DNA of 61,114 nt from Pseudonocardia nigra. GTDB lineage: Bacteria > Actinomycetota > Actinomycetes > Mycobacteriales > Pseudonocardiaceae. The stretch spans positions 1-61,114 of the forward strand of contig NZ_JAHKRK010000021.1 of NCBI RefSeq assembly GCF_019396355.1. Direction: 5' to 3'. Of this stretch, positions 1-8,806 are shown piece after piece; the first letter of the stretch is position 1, and each line of letters starts with the position of its first letter. The notes below the pieces were generated by a model. That model was not told where the DNA came from and did no database searches. It worked only from the letters and a program-made list of their open reading frames with translations. The translations under genes and the position numbers were made by a program.

Positions 1-11
1 CACTGTCCACC

Positions 12-67
12 GCAGCCCTTGTGTTGATCTTCTTCCTTGGACAGAAGCATGATCAACCAAGGGCTGC
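12..67. repeat. 55-bp class palindrome, copy 1
   Basis: Imperfect inverted repeat: left arm GCAGCCCTTG-T-GTTGATC (12-29), right arm GATCAACCAAGGGCTGC (51-67); the arms match except for one extra T on the left. A second CATGATCAACC follows at 71-81. It has nearly the same length and design as the palindromes at 14209, 47326 and 55508, although the arm sequence differs. It lies about 145 bases beyond the stop of the leftward AfsR-like gene, too far for a simple terminator. No gene is visible in 1-211. Confidence 0.6.
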
Positions 68-211
68 ACTCATGATCAACCGGGGTCTCCGAGCTGGTGT
101 CGCACCCCGGAGGTTAAAGATCAAGCTAGTGTCGGGTATCGGAACAGCCGTCGACGGACGTGGTGGTGGCGGCGGCGATCAGCCCGGGCGGCCACCCGAT
201 GCGTCGGACGC

Positions 212-3200
212 CTACCGTTCCCGCCCGTCCGTTCCGAGCGCGACGAGGACTGCGCTGGTGATGCGGTCGAGGTCGCCGCGCTCGGCGGGTGGCAGGGGCG
301 CGCCCACGGCGTCCCGGGTGGCTGCGGCCTCGGCGAGCAACCGGGCGGCGTGCTCGCCCTCCCCGGCGATCGCGTGCGCGCCGGCCAGGCCTTCGAGCGC
401 GAGGGCGACCGCGCGGAGGTCACCGGTGTTCCGCGCGGCCGTCAGCCCTTCGGTGTGGATCGCCTGTGCCGATTCGGCGTGGCCGCGCAGCTCCGCGATG
501 AAGCCGAGCTCGGCCAGGATGAGCGCAGCGCCGGTGTCGGAGTCCATCGCTCGGTCCCATTCCAGCCATTTGCGGAGCAGTGACTCGGCGCGATCGAGGT
601 CGCCTCGCCTGCGGGCGCCGAGGGCGATGCCGATCTCGGCGAACTCCTCGCCGACGGTGTAGCCCTGCTCGGCGGCGAGCTGCCGTGCCCGGTCGTGGAG
701 CTGCTCGGCGCGGGCGTGGTCGCCGGTCAGCAGCGCGAGGCGGCCGAGCTGGCACAGGTGGTCCGAGGCGTCGGTCCACATCCCGAGCTCCTCGGCCGTG
801 CGGACACCGCTCCGGTGCAGGCGGGCGGCTCGCGTGTAGTCACCCGTGATCTGCGCGAGCACGCCGAGCACGAAGCCGGCTTGCATCTCTCCCCAGGCAT
901 CGCCGAGCTCCCGGAAGAGGGTTCGGCTGTGTTCGCCGTCGGCGCGCAGTGCAACGAGGTCGCCGCGGCCGAGCGCCTGCCGGGCGCGCGCACAGAGCGC
1001 CGCGGCGATCCCCCAGCGGTCGCCGAGCTCACGGAACACCGCCAGCGCCCGGTCAACCGGCTCCGCGCCGTCCGCAGCAGTGCCGAAACCGGTGTGGGCG
1101 TGTCCGAGAAACCACAGCGCAGTGGCCAGCGCGGATCGCTCCTCCGAGCTGCTCCCGGCCTGCGGGGCGGGGACGTCGGCACGCCCCTTCTCGTCGCCGA
1201 GCCGCAATGCGACCGCGGCCCGCCAGGTCGCCGCGGTCCCTCGAGCGATGGCGGGGGCGGGACCCGTGGTGCCGAGGGCGGCGGTGAGGGAACGGCGGGC
1301 CTCGCCGAGCCTGCCCCTCAGCACCCAATACCAGGCCAGCGCGTTCACCAGCCGCAGTGCCTCCTCGGCCGCGTCGCCGCGCACCGTGCGGTCGAGGGCC
1401 GTCCGCAGGTTCGCGGTGTCGGCGTCGAGCAGCCGCAGCCCCTGCCGCTGGTCGGAGCCGCGTAGCTGCGGCGCGACACGTTCGGCGAGCGCGATGTAGT
1501 GGCGGCGGTGCCGCTCGTGCACCTGCCCGGTCTCTGCGGCTCGTGCAGCCGCTCCAGGCAGTAGGCGGTGACTGATTCCAGCAGGCGGTAGCGCGGCCCG
1601 TCCGGGCCGTCGACGACCGAGACCAGCGATCGGTCGACGAGGCGGACCAGCAGGCCCGCCACCAGATCGGCGGGCACGTCCTCGTCGGCGCTGACCGCCT
1701 CGGCGGCCTCCAGCGTGCAGCCGTCGACGTTGACCGCGAGCCGGCGCAGTACGACGCGCTCGTCGTGGGTCAGCAGCTCCCAACTCCAGTCGATCACGGC
1801 GCGGAGGGACTGCTGGCGGGTCGGGCCGCCGCGGCGGCCGTCGGCGAGCAGCTGGAACCGCTGGTCCAGGCGCCGGGCGAGCTCGTGTACGCCGAACGCG
1901 CGGACCCGGGTGGCGGCCAGTTCCAGTGCCAGTGGGAGGCCGTCGAGGCGACGGCAGATCACGGTGACGGCCGGAGCGTTGTGCTGGTCGAGCACGAAAC
2001 CGGGGTCGGCGGCCGCGGTCCTGGTCACGAACAGCCGGACCGCGCTGAACGCGAGCAGCGACTCCGGACGCCGGCCGTGCTCGGAATCCGGCAGTTCGAG
2101 CGCCGGCACCGGGAACAGCTGCTCGCCTGCCAGCCTGAGCGGTTCCCGGCTGGTCGCGAGGACGCGCAGCCCGGGTGCGCCGCGCAGGAGCTCGTCGAGC
2201 AGCTGGGCCAGCGGCTCGACGACATGCTCACAGTTGTCGAGCACCAGGAGCGTCCGCCGGTTGCGCATCGCCTCGACGAGCCGCGCGAGCGGCTCCGTGC
2301 CCGGAGGAGCCGCGGCGTCGTGCACACCCAGCCCGGCCGCGACCGTCTCCACCAGCGAGCACGTCGGGTCCTCGCCGGCAGGCCGTCCCGCCAGCTCGAC
2401 GATCCGGACATCGGGCGGGCCCACGGCTTGCCCGATGGCGATCTCGAGCGCGAGGCGCGTCTTCCCGATCCCGCCCGGCCCGACGAGTGTCACGAGGCGC
2501 CCGCCGTCGACCATGGCGTGCACTCGGGCGACCGCGTCCTCCCGCCCGATCAGCTCGGTGAGCGGGACGGGCAGGGCGGGATCGGGAACCGCAGCGGGGG
2601 TCAACGCCGGATCCTGCCGCAGGAGTGCCTGGTGCAGCGCGGCCAGCTCGGGCCCGGGGCTCGCGCCCAGCTCGTCGGCGAGGCGCCTGCGCAGCTCCTC
2701 GTAACCGGCCAGGGCATCGCCCTGCCGGCCCGCCCGGTAGAGCGCCCGCAGGTGCACGGCCCGCAGCCGTTCCCGCAGCGGGTGACGGGCCACGACGTCG
2801 GACAGCTCGGCGGCGAGCGCGTGGTGCTCGCCGAGTGCGAGCCGCGCCTCGGCCTGGTCCTCCACGGCCGCGAGGCGCTGCTCCTCCATCCGGACCACGG
2901 CGGCGCGGGCGAACGGCTCGTCCGCGACGTCGGCGAAGGCCGGTCCACGCCAGAGCGCGAGCGCCTCGGTGAACAGGTCGGTGCGGGCCCGCGCGTCGTC
3001 GAGCTCGCGGGCCCGCCGGACCAGTGCCTCGAACCGGGTGACGTCGACCGCGTCGGGGTCGACCCGGAGCAGGTACCCGGCCGCGCCGTGCACCACGACC
3101 TCCCGGCCGACCGCCCGGCGCAGCTGGGAGACCCGGGTGCGCAGGGCAGCGAGCGGGTCCGCGGGAGGGGCGGCGCCCCACAGGTGCTCGATCAACGCGT

Positions 3201-3336
3201 CGGTCGACACCGGTCGCCCGGCGTCGACCAGCAGGTGCGCGAGCAGCGCCCGCACCTTCGTCTCGGGGATGCGCACCGGCATCCCGCCCGCCGTCCACAC
3301 CGCGAGCGGGCCGAGCACACCGAAACGCACGCTCAC
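212..3336 (-). pseudogene. AfsR/SARP-family regulator, frameshifted
   Basis: Large transcriptional activator of the AfsR type. From the GTG at 3336 the protein has an OmpR-like winged-helix DNA-binding domain (about 1-95), a bacterial transcriptional activation domain (about 100-245), and an NB-ARC ATPase with P-loop GPGGIGKT near 285 and LLVLDNCEHV near 365. Near 1536-1546 this frame runs into unrelated residues, while the next frame takes up exactly where it leaves off (HERHRRHYIALAERV, then TPR-like repeats) and ends at 212. Adding one base gives a single 1041-residue reading, normal for AfsR-like proteins. So there is a one-base deletion: either a sequencing error or a true disruption that leaves a protein without its TPR sensor. 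The gene is divergent from the SDR gene, across a SARP-like repeat site. Confidence 0.8.
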
Positions 3337-3347
3337 AAACGTATCGG

Positions 3348-3383
3348 CCGGATCCGTACCCGATCTGGACCGGATCCGAACCC
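3348..3383. promoter_or_regulatory. SARP-type triple direct repeat
   Basis: Three copies of a CCGGATCCG-like motif start at 3348, 3359 and 3370, exactly 11 bp apart: CCGGATCCG, CCCGATCTG (two mismatches), CCGGATCCG. SARP activators bind short direct repeats with 11- or 22-bp spacing near the -35 region. The site lies in the 68-bp gap between the SARP gene and the SDR gene, so self-regulation and control of the SDR operon are likely (inference). Confidence 0.6.
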
Positions 3384-3404
3384 GGCGGGCGCACGGTCAG
3401 GACC

Positions 3405-4190
3405 ATGAACGAATCGAACGGCAAGTACGCCGGGATGAAGGCCGTCGTCACGGGCGGGACGCACGGCATGGGACTGGGGATCGTCACCGCGCTCCTCGAC
3501 GGTGGCGCGGAGGTCGTGCTCACCGGACGCAGCGAGAAGGCCCTCGAGGAGGCCCGGGTCGCGCTCGCCGGCCGGGCGGCGCACGTCGTCCGCGCCGACG
3601 CGGCGGACCCGGCCGACGTCGACGCACTCGGTGTGCTCGTCGGCGAGACGCTGGGCCAGGTCGACGCGGTGTTCGTCAACCACGGGATCGCGGAGGTCGA
3701 CCAGCCGCTGGAGGACGTGACCGCAGCAGCCTTCGACCGGCAGTTCGGGGTGAACACCAGGGGCGTGTTCTTCACGGTGCAGCGCCTGGCGCCGCTGGTG
3801 CGCGACGGCGGGGCGTTCGTCTTCACGACGGTCGCGAACGGGAGGGTCTTCCCGGGGATGAGCGTCTACTCCGGGTCGAAGGACGCGGTGCGCGCGTTCG
3901 CCAAGGTGTTCGCCGCCGAGTTCCTGCCGCGCCGGATCCGGGTGAACTCGGTGGCGCCCGGCTTCATCAAGACCCCGACCATGGGCGTCGCCGGGATGAC
4001 CGACGCGGAGCGAGCGGCGTTCGAGGAACAGGGGAGCGTGCTGACGCCGCTGCAGCGGATGGGGACCGTCGAGGAGGTCGCGCGGGCCGCCCTGTTCCTG
4101 GCGTTCGACGCGACGTTCACGACCGCGGCCGAGCTCCCCTTCGACGGCGGCGGGTGGGGCCAGGGCATCACCCCGCCCGAGCAGGGCTGA
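3405..4190 (+). CDS. SDR-family NAD(P)-dependent oxidoreductase
   Basis: Classical short-chain dehydrogenase/reductase of 261 residues, the usual length. The Rossmann motif TGGTHGMG is at 17-24, an NHG motif follows near 92, and the catalytic YxxxK is Y155-S-G-S-K159. The catalytic Ser expected about 13 residues before Tyr is Thr142 (FTTVAN), a small departure from the family. The C-terminus has the PGFIKTP loop and a GGGW end. The substrate cannot be read from sequence. It lies divergent from the SARP regulator and 4 bases before the F420-type oxidoreductase gene, so the two are probably co-transcribed under SARP control. Confidence 0.85.
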   Translation: MNESNGKYAGMKAVVTGGTHGMGLGIVTALLDGGAEVVLTGRSEKALEEARVALAGRAAHVVRADAADPADVDALGVLVGETLGQVDAVFVNHGIAEVDQPLEDVTAAAFDRQFGVNTRGVFFTVQRLAPLVRDGGAFVFTTVANGRVFPGMSVYSGSKDAVRAFAKVFAAEFLPRRIRVNSVAPGFIKTPTMGVAGMTDAERAAFEEQGSVLTPLQRMGTVEEVARAALFLAFDATFTTAAELPFDGGGWGQGITPPEQG

Positions 4191-4194
4191 CGAC

Positions 4195-4662
4195 ATGACG
4201 ACGGATCCGTGGGACGACCCGGCCAGAGTGACCGACAGCCCCGACCGCTCGGTCGCCGAGCACGTCGAGCGGTATCTCGCGTCCGAAGGACGCGACGGCT
4301 ACCTCGAAGGCGGCGTCCCCAACCTCGTCCTCACCACCCTGGGCCGCCGCACCGGCGCACCGCGGCGGACCGCGTTGTTCTTCGGCATGGACGGCGACCG
4401 CTACGTCCTGGTGGCGTCGGGCTCTGCCGTGACCGCCCACCACCCGCAGTGGTACCTCAACGTGGAGGCCCACCCCGAGGTGCAGGTGCAGGTGCAGGCC
4501 GAGAGGTTCCTCGCCCGAGCCGACACCGCCACCGGCCCGGAACGCGAGCGGCTCTGGAGCATGATGACCGCGCTCGCACCGATCTACCACCGCTACGAGG
4601 CGCTGACGCCTCGCGAGATCCCCGTGGTGGTGCTGACCCGGCTGCCACAGCAGCCGGGATGA
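4195..4662 (+). CDS. Nitroreductase-family deazaflavin (F420)-dependent oxidoreductase
   Basis: A 155-residue protein of the DDN/F420H2-dependent quinone-reductase family. Recognisable parts are the LTTLGRRTGAPRRTAL segment (about 48-63), the YVLVASG strand and the HPQWYLNVEAHPEV motif, which in this family forms the split beta-barrel that binds F420. It starts 4 bases after the SDR stop, suggesting a two-gene operon of a nicotinamide and a deazaflavin oxidoreductase. A strong bidirectional hairpin follows. The substrate is unknown. Confidence 0.85.
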   Translation: MTTDPWDDPARVTDSPDRSVAEHVERYLASEGRDGYLEGGVPNLVLTTLGRRTGAPRRTALFFGMDGDRYVLVASGSAVTAHHPQWYLNVEAHPEVQVQVQAERFLARADTATGPERERLWSMMTALAPIYHRYEALTPREIPVVVLTRLPQQPG

Positions 4663-4685
4663 CCGAGCCCGAACCGGCCGAGTCC

Positions 4686-4714
4686 GAGGCCCCCGGCTAC
4701 GCGCCGGGGGCCTC
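4686..4714. terminator. Bidirectional hairpin terminator
   Basis: Perfect 12-bp stem GAGGCCCCCGGC / GCCGGGGGCCTC with a 5-base loop, lying in the 64-bp gap between two converging genes (stops at 4662 and 4727). Confidence 0.85.
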
Positions 4715-4726
4715 GCGGGCGGAGGG

Positions 4727-6187
4727 CTACGCCACGAGCACGTGGTCGCCCGGACGGACCTTCCTGGTCCGGCGCCGGAAGGCGAACGTGTAGTCCGGCC
4801 ACAGCGTGCGGTTCTTGCCGTGTTCGTCGAGGTACCAGCTGGCGCAGCCGCCGTGGGTCCACACCGAGCCCTCGAGCTTGCCCTGCACCTGCGCGTTGAA
4901 GTCGTCCTGACGGTCCCGGCGCGTGTCGATCGCCCTGGCACCGGTCCTGTCGAGCACGCGCAGCGCGTCGAGGAGGTAGTTCAGCTGCGACTCGATCATG
5001 TAGACCATCGAGCTGTGCCCCAGTCCGGTGTTCGGGCCGGTGAGCACGAACAGGTTGGGGAAACCGGCGATCGTGGTGCCGAGGAACGCCTCGGTGCCGT
5101 CGCGCCAGACGTCGGCCAGCTGCTCGCCGTCGCGGCCGACGATGGGCACCGAGAGCCCCAGCCCTTCCCCGACCTTGAACCCGGTGCCGAAGATGATCGT
5201 GTCGACCTCGTGCTCCACACCGTCGGCGGTCAGCACGCCGGTGGGCGTGACCCGGATGATCTTCTCCGTGACGACGTCGACGTTCGGCTGCTTCAGTGAT
5301 CGGTAGTAGTCGTTGGACATCAGGATGCGCTTGCAGCCGATGCGGAAGTCGGGAGTGACCTTCGCTTTGAGGTCGGGCCGGTCGGCGAACGTCCGGTCCA
5401 GGTAGGCGCGGGCGTAGCGCTCCACGATCGCCATCCGGCTCGCCTTGCGGAAACCGAGGACGCGCGCCTCGTTGAACCCGTAGATCAGCGCGCGGTGCAG
5501 CTTCTGCAGGGGCGGCGCGGCGCGGTAGAGCGCGCGCATCCACCCGGGCACCGCGCGGTCGGGTTTGGGCAGCACCCACGGCGCGGTGCGCTGGAACAGG
5601 GTGAGCCCGGCGACGTCGGGCTGGATCGCCGGGACGAACTGGATCGCGCTCGCCCCGGTGCCGATCACGGCGACGCGCTCGCCCCGCAGGTCGTGGTCGT
5701 GGTCCCACTGCGCGGAGTGGAACGCGGTGCCGGTGAACTCGGTGAGGCCGTCGATGTCGGGGATCGACGGTTCGTGCAGTGCCCCGGTGCCCCACACGGC
5801 CACCCGGGCACTGACCGTCGTCCCGTCCGCCGTCCGCACGTTCCACCGCGCCCCGTCCCACTTCGCGGCGACGACGGCGGCGCCGAACCGGATGCGGTCG
5901 CGCAGCCGGTAGCGGTCGGCGATGCCCTCCAGGTAGGCGCGGATCTCCGGCTGCCGCGCGAAGAGGCGCGTCCAGTTCGGGTTGGGGGCGAAGGAGAACG
6001 AGTACAGGTGTGACTGCACGTCGCAGGCACAGCCCGGATAGGTGTTGTCGCGCCAGGTGCCGCCGAGGCTGTCGCCCTTCTCGAGGATCAGGAAGTCGGG
6101 CCGCCCCGCCTGCGTGAGCCGGACGGCGGCGCCGAGGCCGGCGAAGCCACTTCCCACGATCACGACGTCGACGGTGTGGTCGGTCAT
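4727..6187 (-). CDS. Baeyer-Villiger-type flavin monooxygenase
   Basis: A 486-residue FAD/NADPH-dependent monooxygenase. The start is ATG 6187, preceded by GGAGGAG; longer readings upstream have no ribosome binding site. The N-terminal GSGFAGLGAA binds FAD, GTGASAIQF near 180 binds NADPH, and between them FTGTAFHSAQWD fits the Baeyer-Villiger fingerprint FxGxxxHxxxW(P/D). Such enzymes insert oxygen next to a carbonyl, forming esters or lactones; the substrate is unknown. The gene is divergent from a TetR regulator across a palindromic operator and is probably repressed by it. Confidence 0.88.
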   Translation of the reverse strand: MTDHTVDVVIVGSGFAGLGAAVRLTQAGRPDFLILEKGDSLGGTWRDNTYPGCACDVQSHLYSFSFAPNPNWTRLFARQPEIRAYLEGIADRYRLRDRIRFGAAVVAAKWDGARWNVRTADGTTVSARVAVWGTGALHEPSIPDIDGLTEFTGTAFHSAQWDHDHDLRGERVAVIGTGASAIQFVPAIQPDVAGLTLFQRTAPWVLPKPDRAVPGWMRALYRAAPPLQKLHRALIYGFNEARVLGFRKASRMAIVERYARAYLDRTFADRPDLKAKVTPDFRIGCKRILMSNDYYRSLKQPNVDVVTEKIIRVTPTGVLTADGVEHEVDTIIFGTGFKVGEGLGLSVPIVGRDGEQLADVWRDGTEAFLGTTIAGFPNLFVLTGPNTGLGHSSMVYMIESQLNYLLDALRVLDRTGARAIDTRRDRQDDFNAQVQGKLEGSVWTHGGCASWYLDEHGKNRTLWPDYTFAFRRRTRKVRPGDHVLVA

Positions 6188-6203
6188 CTGCGCTCCTCCC
6201 GGT

Positions 6204-6234
6204 GTTACCGCCAGTAAGTTACCACGAGTAACTT
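6204..6234. promoter_or_regulatory. TetR-type overlapping palindromic operators
   Basis: GTTAC(6204)-N5-GTAAG(6214) overlaps a perfect palindrome AAGTTAC(6216-6222)-CACGA-GTAACTT(6228-6234). It lies between the divergent monooxygenase and TetR genes, just upstream of the TAGGGT box at 6243 that probably drives the TetR gene. This layout is typical of a TetR operator repressing both directions. Confidence 0.7.
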
Positions 6235-6254
6235 CGCTGCGATAGGGTCGGGAC

Positions 6255-6866
6255 GTGGACACCAGGACGCCCCGCCGCCGTGTCGGCCGGGCCGAGCGCG
6301 AGCGGCAGATCCTGGACGCCGCCCTCGCGGTGTTCGGCGAGCGCGGCTACCAGGCGGCGTCGATGGACGCGGTGGCCGAGCGGATCGGAGTGACCAAGCC
6401 CGTGCTCTACACGCACTTCGGCTCCAAGGACGGGCTGCTGCTCGCGTGCATCGCGCGGGCGCGCGCCGAGCTGCTGGAAGTCACGGCCACGGCGGCGTCC
6501 TCCGCCGAGGGACCGGAGGAGATGCTGCGGCGCGGCACGCTCGCGTTCTTCCGGTACCTGGAACGCAACGAGCCGGCCTGGACGATCCTCTACTCGGAGT
6601 CCCGGGTGGCCGGCGAGGCGCTTGAGGGCATCCGCGCCCAGCAGACCGACTTCATCGCCGCCCTGCTCGCCGCGCAGCAGCCCGACGCCGACCCCCAGCG
6701 GCTCACGGCGTGGGCGCACGTGATCGTCGGGGCGTGCGAGCGGCTGGCCCTGTGGCGCGGCGGCGCGCGGACGGTGACCAGCGAGCAGGCCACCGAGTAC
6801 CTGATGGACCTGGTCTGGACCGGTCTCGCGACCGGCCACCCCCCGGACGCCAGAATGGGGTCGTGA
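6255..6866 (+). CDS. TetR-family transcriptional regulator
   Basis: A 203-residue repressor with an N-terminal TetR helix-turn-helix (about 16-62; GVTKPVLYTHFGSKDGLL is the recognition segment) and a variable ligand-binding C-terminal part. The GTG start has no ribosome binding site but sits 6 bases after a TAGGGT box (6243-6248), so a leaderless transcript is likely. It overlaps the siderophore-interacting protein gene by GTGA. It probably controls the divergent monooxygenase and its own two-gene operon. Confidence 0.9.
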   Translation: MDTRTPRRRVGRAERERQILDAALAVFGERGYQAASMDAVAERIGVTKPVLYTHFGSKDGLLLACIARARAELLEVTATAASSAEGPEEMLRRGTLAFFRYLERNEPAWTILYSESRVAGEALEGIRAQQTDFIAALLAAQQPDADPQRLTAWAHVIVGACERLALWRGGARTVTSEQATEYLMDLVWTGLATGHPPDARMGS

Positions 6867-7606
6867 GTACCACCGCACCCCGCCTGCTGCAGGTGCGCCG
6901 CAGCGAGCGCGTCACCCCCCGGATGATCCGGGTGACACTCGGCGGCAAGGAGCTTGCCGGTTTCGGCGGCGACGGCCCCGACCGCCGGATCAAGATGTTC
7001 TTCCCGGTGCCCGGCCAGGAGCGGCCCGCGGTGCCCCGCGCGGCGTCGGGGGGCCCGGTGTGGCCGACCGGCGAGCCGCGCCCGGCGATCCGGACCTACA
7101 CGGTGCGCCGGTTCGACGCCGACGCGGGCGAGCTCGACGTCGACTTCGTGCTGCACGAGGGGCACGGGCCGGCCGCGGCGTGGGCCCGGGACGCCCGACC
7201 CGGGGCGTGGGTCGGGGTGTCGGAGCCGGGCGGCCGGTACGAGCCGGACCCGGGCGCCGACTTCCACGTGGTGATCGGCGACGAGACCGCGCTCCCCGCC
7301 GTCGCGACCGTGCTGGAGGCCCTGCCCGCCGGCGTGCCCGCCGTCGCGTTCCTCGAGGTGGCCGACGCGGGCGAGGAGCAGAAGCTGCCCGGCTCGGCCC
7401 GGATCCACTGGGTGCACCGTGGCGCGAGGGAGGCGGGCGGGCCGCTGGCCGAGGCCGTGCGCACCGCGGAGTTCCCGGCGGGCGCCGGGCAGGCGTGGCT
7501 CTCGGGCGAGTCGGGGTGCGTACGCGACCTGCGCAAGCACCTCCTGGACGACCGCGGCCTGGACCGTCGCAAGGTCTACGCCACGGGGTACTGGCGCGCC
7601 CGCTGA
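6863..7606 (+). CDS. Siderophore-interacting protein (FAD-linked ferric-siderophore reductase)
   Basis: A 247-residue protein of the ViuB/SIP family: N-terminal FAD-binding barrel with RTYTVRRF (about 76-83), then an NAD(P)H-binding part starting at VVIGDETALPAVATVL and ending in YATGYWRAR. Members reduce ferric siderophores to release iron in the cytoplasm. The GTG start overlaps the TetR stop (GTGA), so translation is coupled. No siderophore genes are nearby. Longer in-frame readings upstream run inside the TetR gene and were not used. Confidence 0.88.
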   Translation: MSTTAPRLLQVRRSERVTPRMIRVTLGGKELAGFGGDGPDRRIKMFFPVPGQERPAVPRAASGGPVWPTGEPRPAIRTYTVRRFDADAGELDVDFVLHEGHGPAAAWARDARPGAWVGVSEPGGRYEPDPGADFHVVIGDETALPAVATVLEALPAGVPAVAFLEVADAGEEQKLPGSARIHWVHRGAREAGGPLAEAVRTAEFPAGAGQAWLSGESGCVRDLRKHLLDDRGLDRRKVYATGYWRAR

Positions 7607-7649
7607 CGGATGGTCGCCCTGCCCCGACGACCCGCCCGTCCCGACCGGA

Positions 7650-7976
7650 CCCGCGAGTCGCCCGAAAGCCGCCCGTGAGTCGCCCACAATCGACAGGCGA
7701 GTCGGCCGAAATCGACAGGCGAGTCGCCCCGAATCCGCAGGCGAGTTGCCGAAAATCCGCCCACGAGTCGACGCTGATCGGCGGGGCGACTTATGTGTCG
7801 AGAACGGGCGCCTCACCTGCCAGGAACGGGCGACTCACCTGCCAGGAACGGGCGACTCGCGCATCAGAAGCGGGCGACTCACCTGTCAGGAACGGGCGAC
7901 TCACGTGTCGAGAACGGGCGACTCGCGTGTCGGGAACGGGCGACTCACGCGTCCGGAACGGGCGACTCGCGCGTCA
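7650..7976. repeat. Mirrored array of 22-bp GACTCGC units, copy 1
   Basis: Fills the gap between two converging genes. From about 7650 to 7775 there are about five units of the type CGAGTCGCCCGAAATCGACA; from about 7798 to 7976 about eight units of the reverse orientation, type AACGGGCGACTCACGTGTC. The period is 22 bp (two helical turns). The last unit supplies the stop codon of the DUF2461 gene at 7974. Frames through the array translate into periodic peptides but 22 is not a multiple of 3, so it is not coding. Related arrays are at 39773 and 50157. Confidence 0.85.
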
Positions 7977-8678
7977 GGGATGGGGTTGGGCCGTCACCGC
8001 GGACGCCGCCGGAACGGTGACCGGTCGCGGCCGCGGCGGTTCCGGCTCGGCCGGGCCGACGTGCGCGTCCAGCCACGCCACGAGCGGTGCGGCCGCCCGC
8101 CAGGCCGCCCGCACCCGCTCCAGCGGCTCCCGGGTGCCGAGCCACGGCCCCACCGGCCACGACCGCTCGACCTGCAGCCCGCGGAGACGCAAGAGCCCGA
8201 TCCGCGGATGGTCGGCCCGGTGGCCCCGCGGGCGACCGGTCAGGGCGCGCCCGGGATGGACCGTCCAGTCGACGAGTCCGTTCAACAGCGGGCCCAGGTC
8301 CTCCCCGGCCGGCCCGTCGACCGCCGCCCGGTACCGCCGCAGCTGCCCGCCGTCGAACGACCAGTGCCCCGCCGAGGCCGACAGTGCGGTGGCCGACAGG
8401 ACGACCGCCAGCACCGAGCCACCCGCGGTGAGCGCCACGCCGCCGGTGTCGGTGCGGTACGGCGGCGCGTCCGGGCGGAACCGCCGGTTTCGGTACGGCC
8501 GGAACACTCGCAGCGTCCCGAACTCCGCCTCCAGATCGGCGGCGAGCGCCCGCATCGGCGCGTGCACGGCTGCGGTGTGCCGGTGCCGGTGCGCCGCCCA
8601 GAACTCGGCGGAGTTGTCGGCGGCGATCTCGGCCAGGAACGCCGTGGCGTCGGTCGGCCAGCCCTGGAATCCGTCCAT
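7974..8678 (-). CDS. DUF2461 (TIGR02453-type) domain protein
   Basis: A 234-residue protein starting MDGFQGWPTDATAFLAEI, the typical opening of the DUF2461 family, followed by RPYRNRRFRPDAPPYR (about 60-75). The family has no proven function. The ATG at 8678 is preceded by GGAGGAGG at the normal distance; an ATG 18 bases earlier would place that ribosome binding site inside the gene. The C-terminal part is less conserved and ends inside the adjoining repeat array. It is divergent from the response regulator gene. Confidence 0.8.
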   Translation of the reverse strand: MDGFQGWPTDATAFLAEIAADNSAEFWAAHRHRHTAAVHAPMRALAADLEAEFGTLRVFRPYRNRRFRPDAPPYRTDTGGVALTAGGSVLAVVLSATALSASAGHWSFDGGQLRRYRAAVDGPAGEDLGPLLNGLVDWTVHPGRALTGRPRGHRADHPRIGLLRLRGLQVERSWPVGPWLGTREPLERVRAAWRAAAPLVAWLDAHVGPAEPEPPRPRPVTVPAASAVTAQPHP

Positions 8679-8806
8679 GTCGGTGTCCTCCTCCATCGGG
8701 ATGCGGACTTGGACGACGGCGGGTCCGAACCGGTTCCACAGGAAGCGCACAGGTTTCGCCCATCGAGGACACATGCACGCCCGCGACGCTGGCTAGCATG
8801 GCGACG

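Noticed and set aside
4595..4941. Minus-strand frame overlapping the F420-type gene and the terminator
   Set aside because: Antisense shadow that would read through a 12-bp perfect terminator stem.
7650..7976. CRISPR array
   Set aside because: Units are contiguous 22-mers of both orientations with scattered differences; there is no constant repeat with unique spacers and no cas gene.
7650..7976. Periodic peptide-encoding frames through the repeat array
   Set aside because: The 22-bp period is out of phase with codons, so the apparent repeat peptides come from the array itself; no ribosome binding site and no family.
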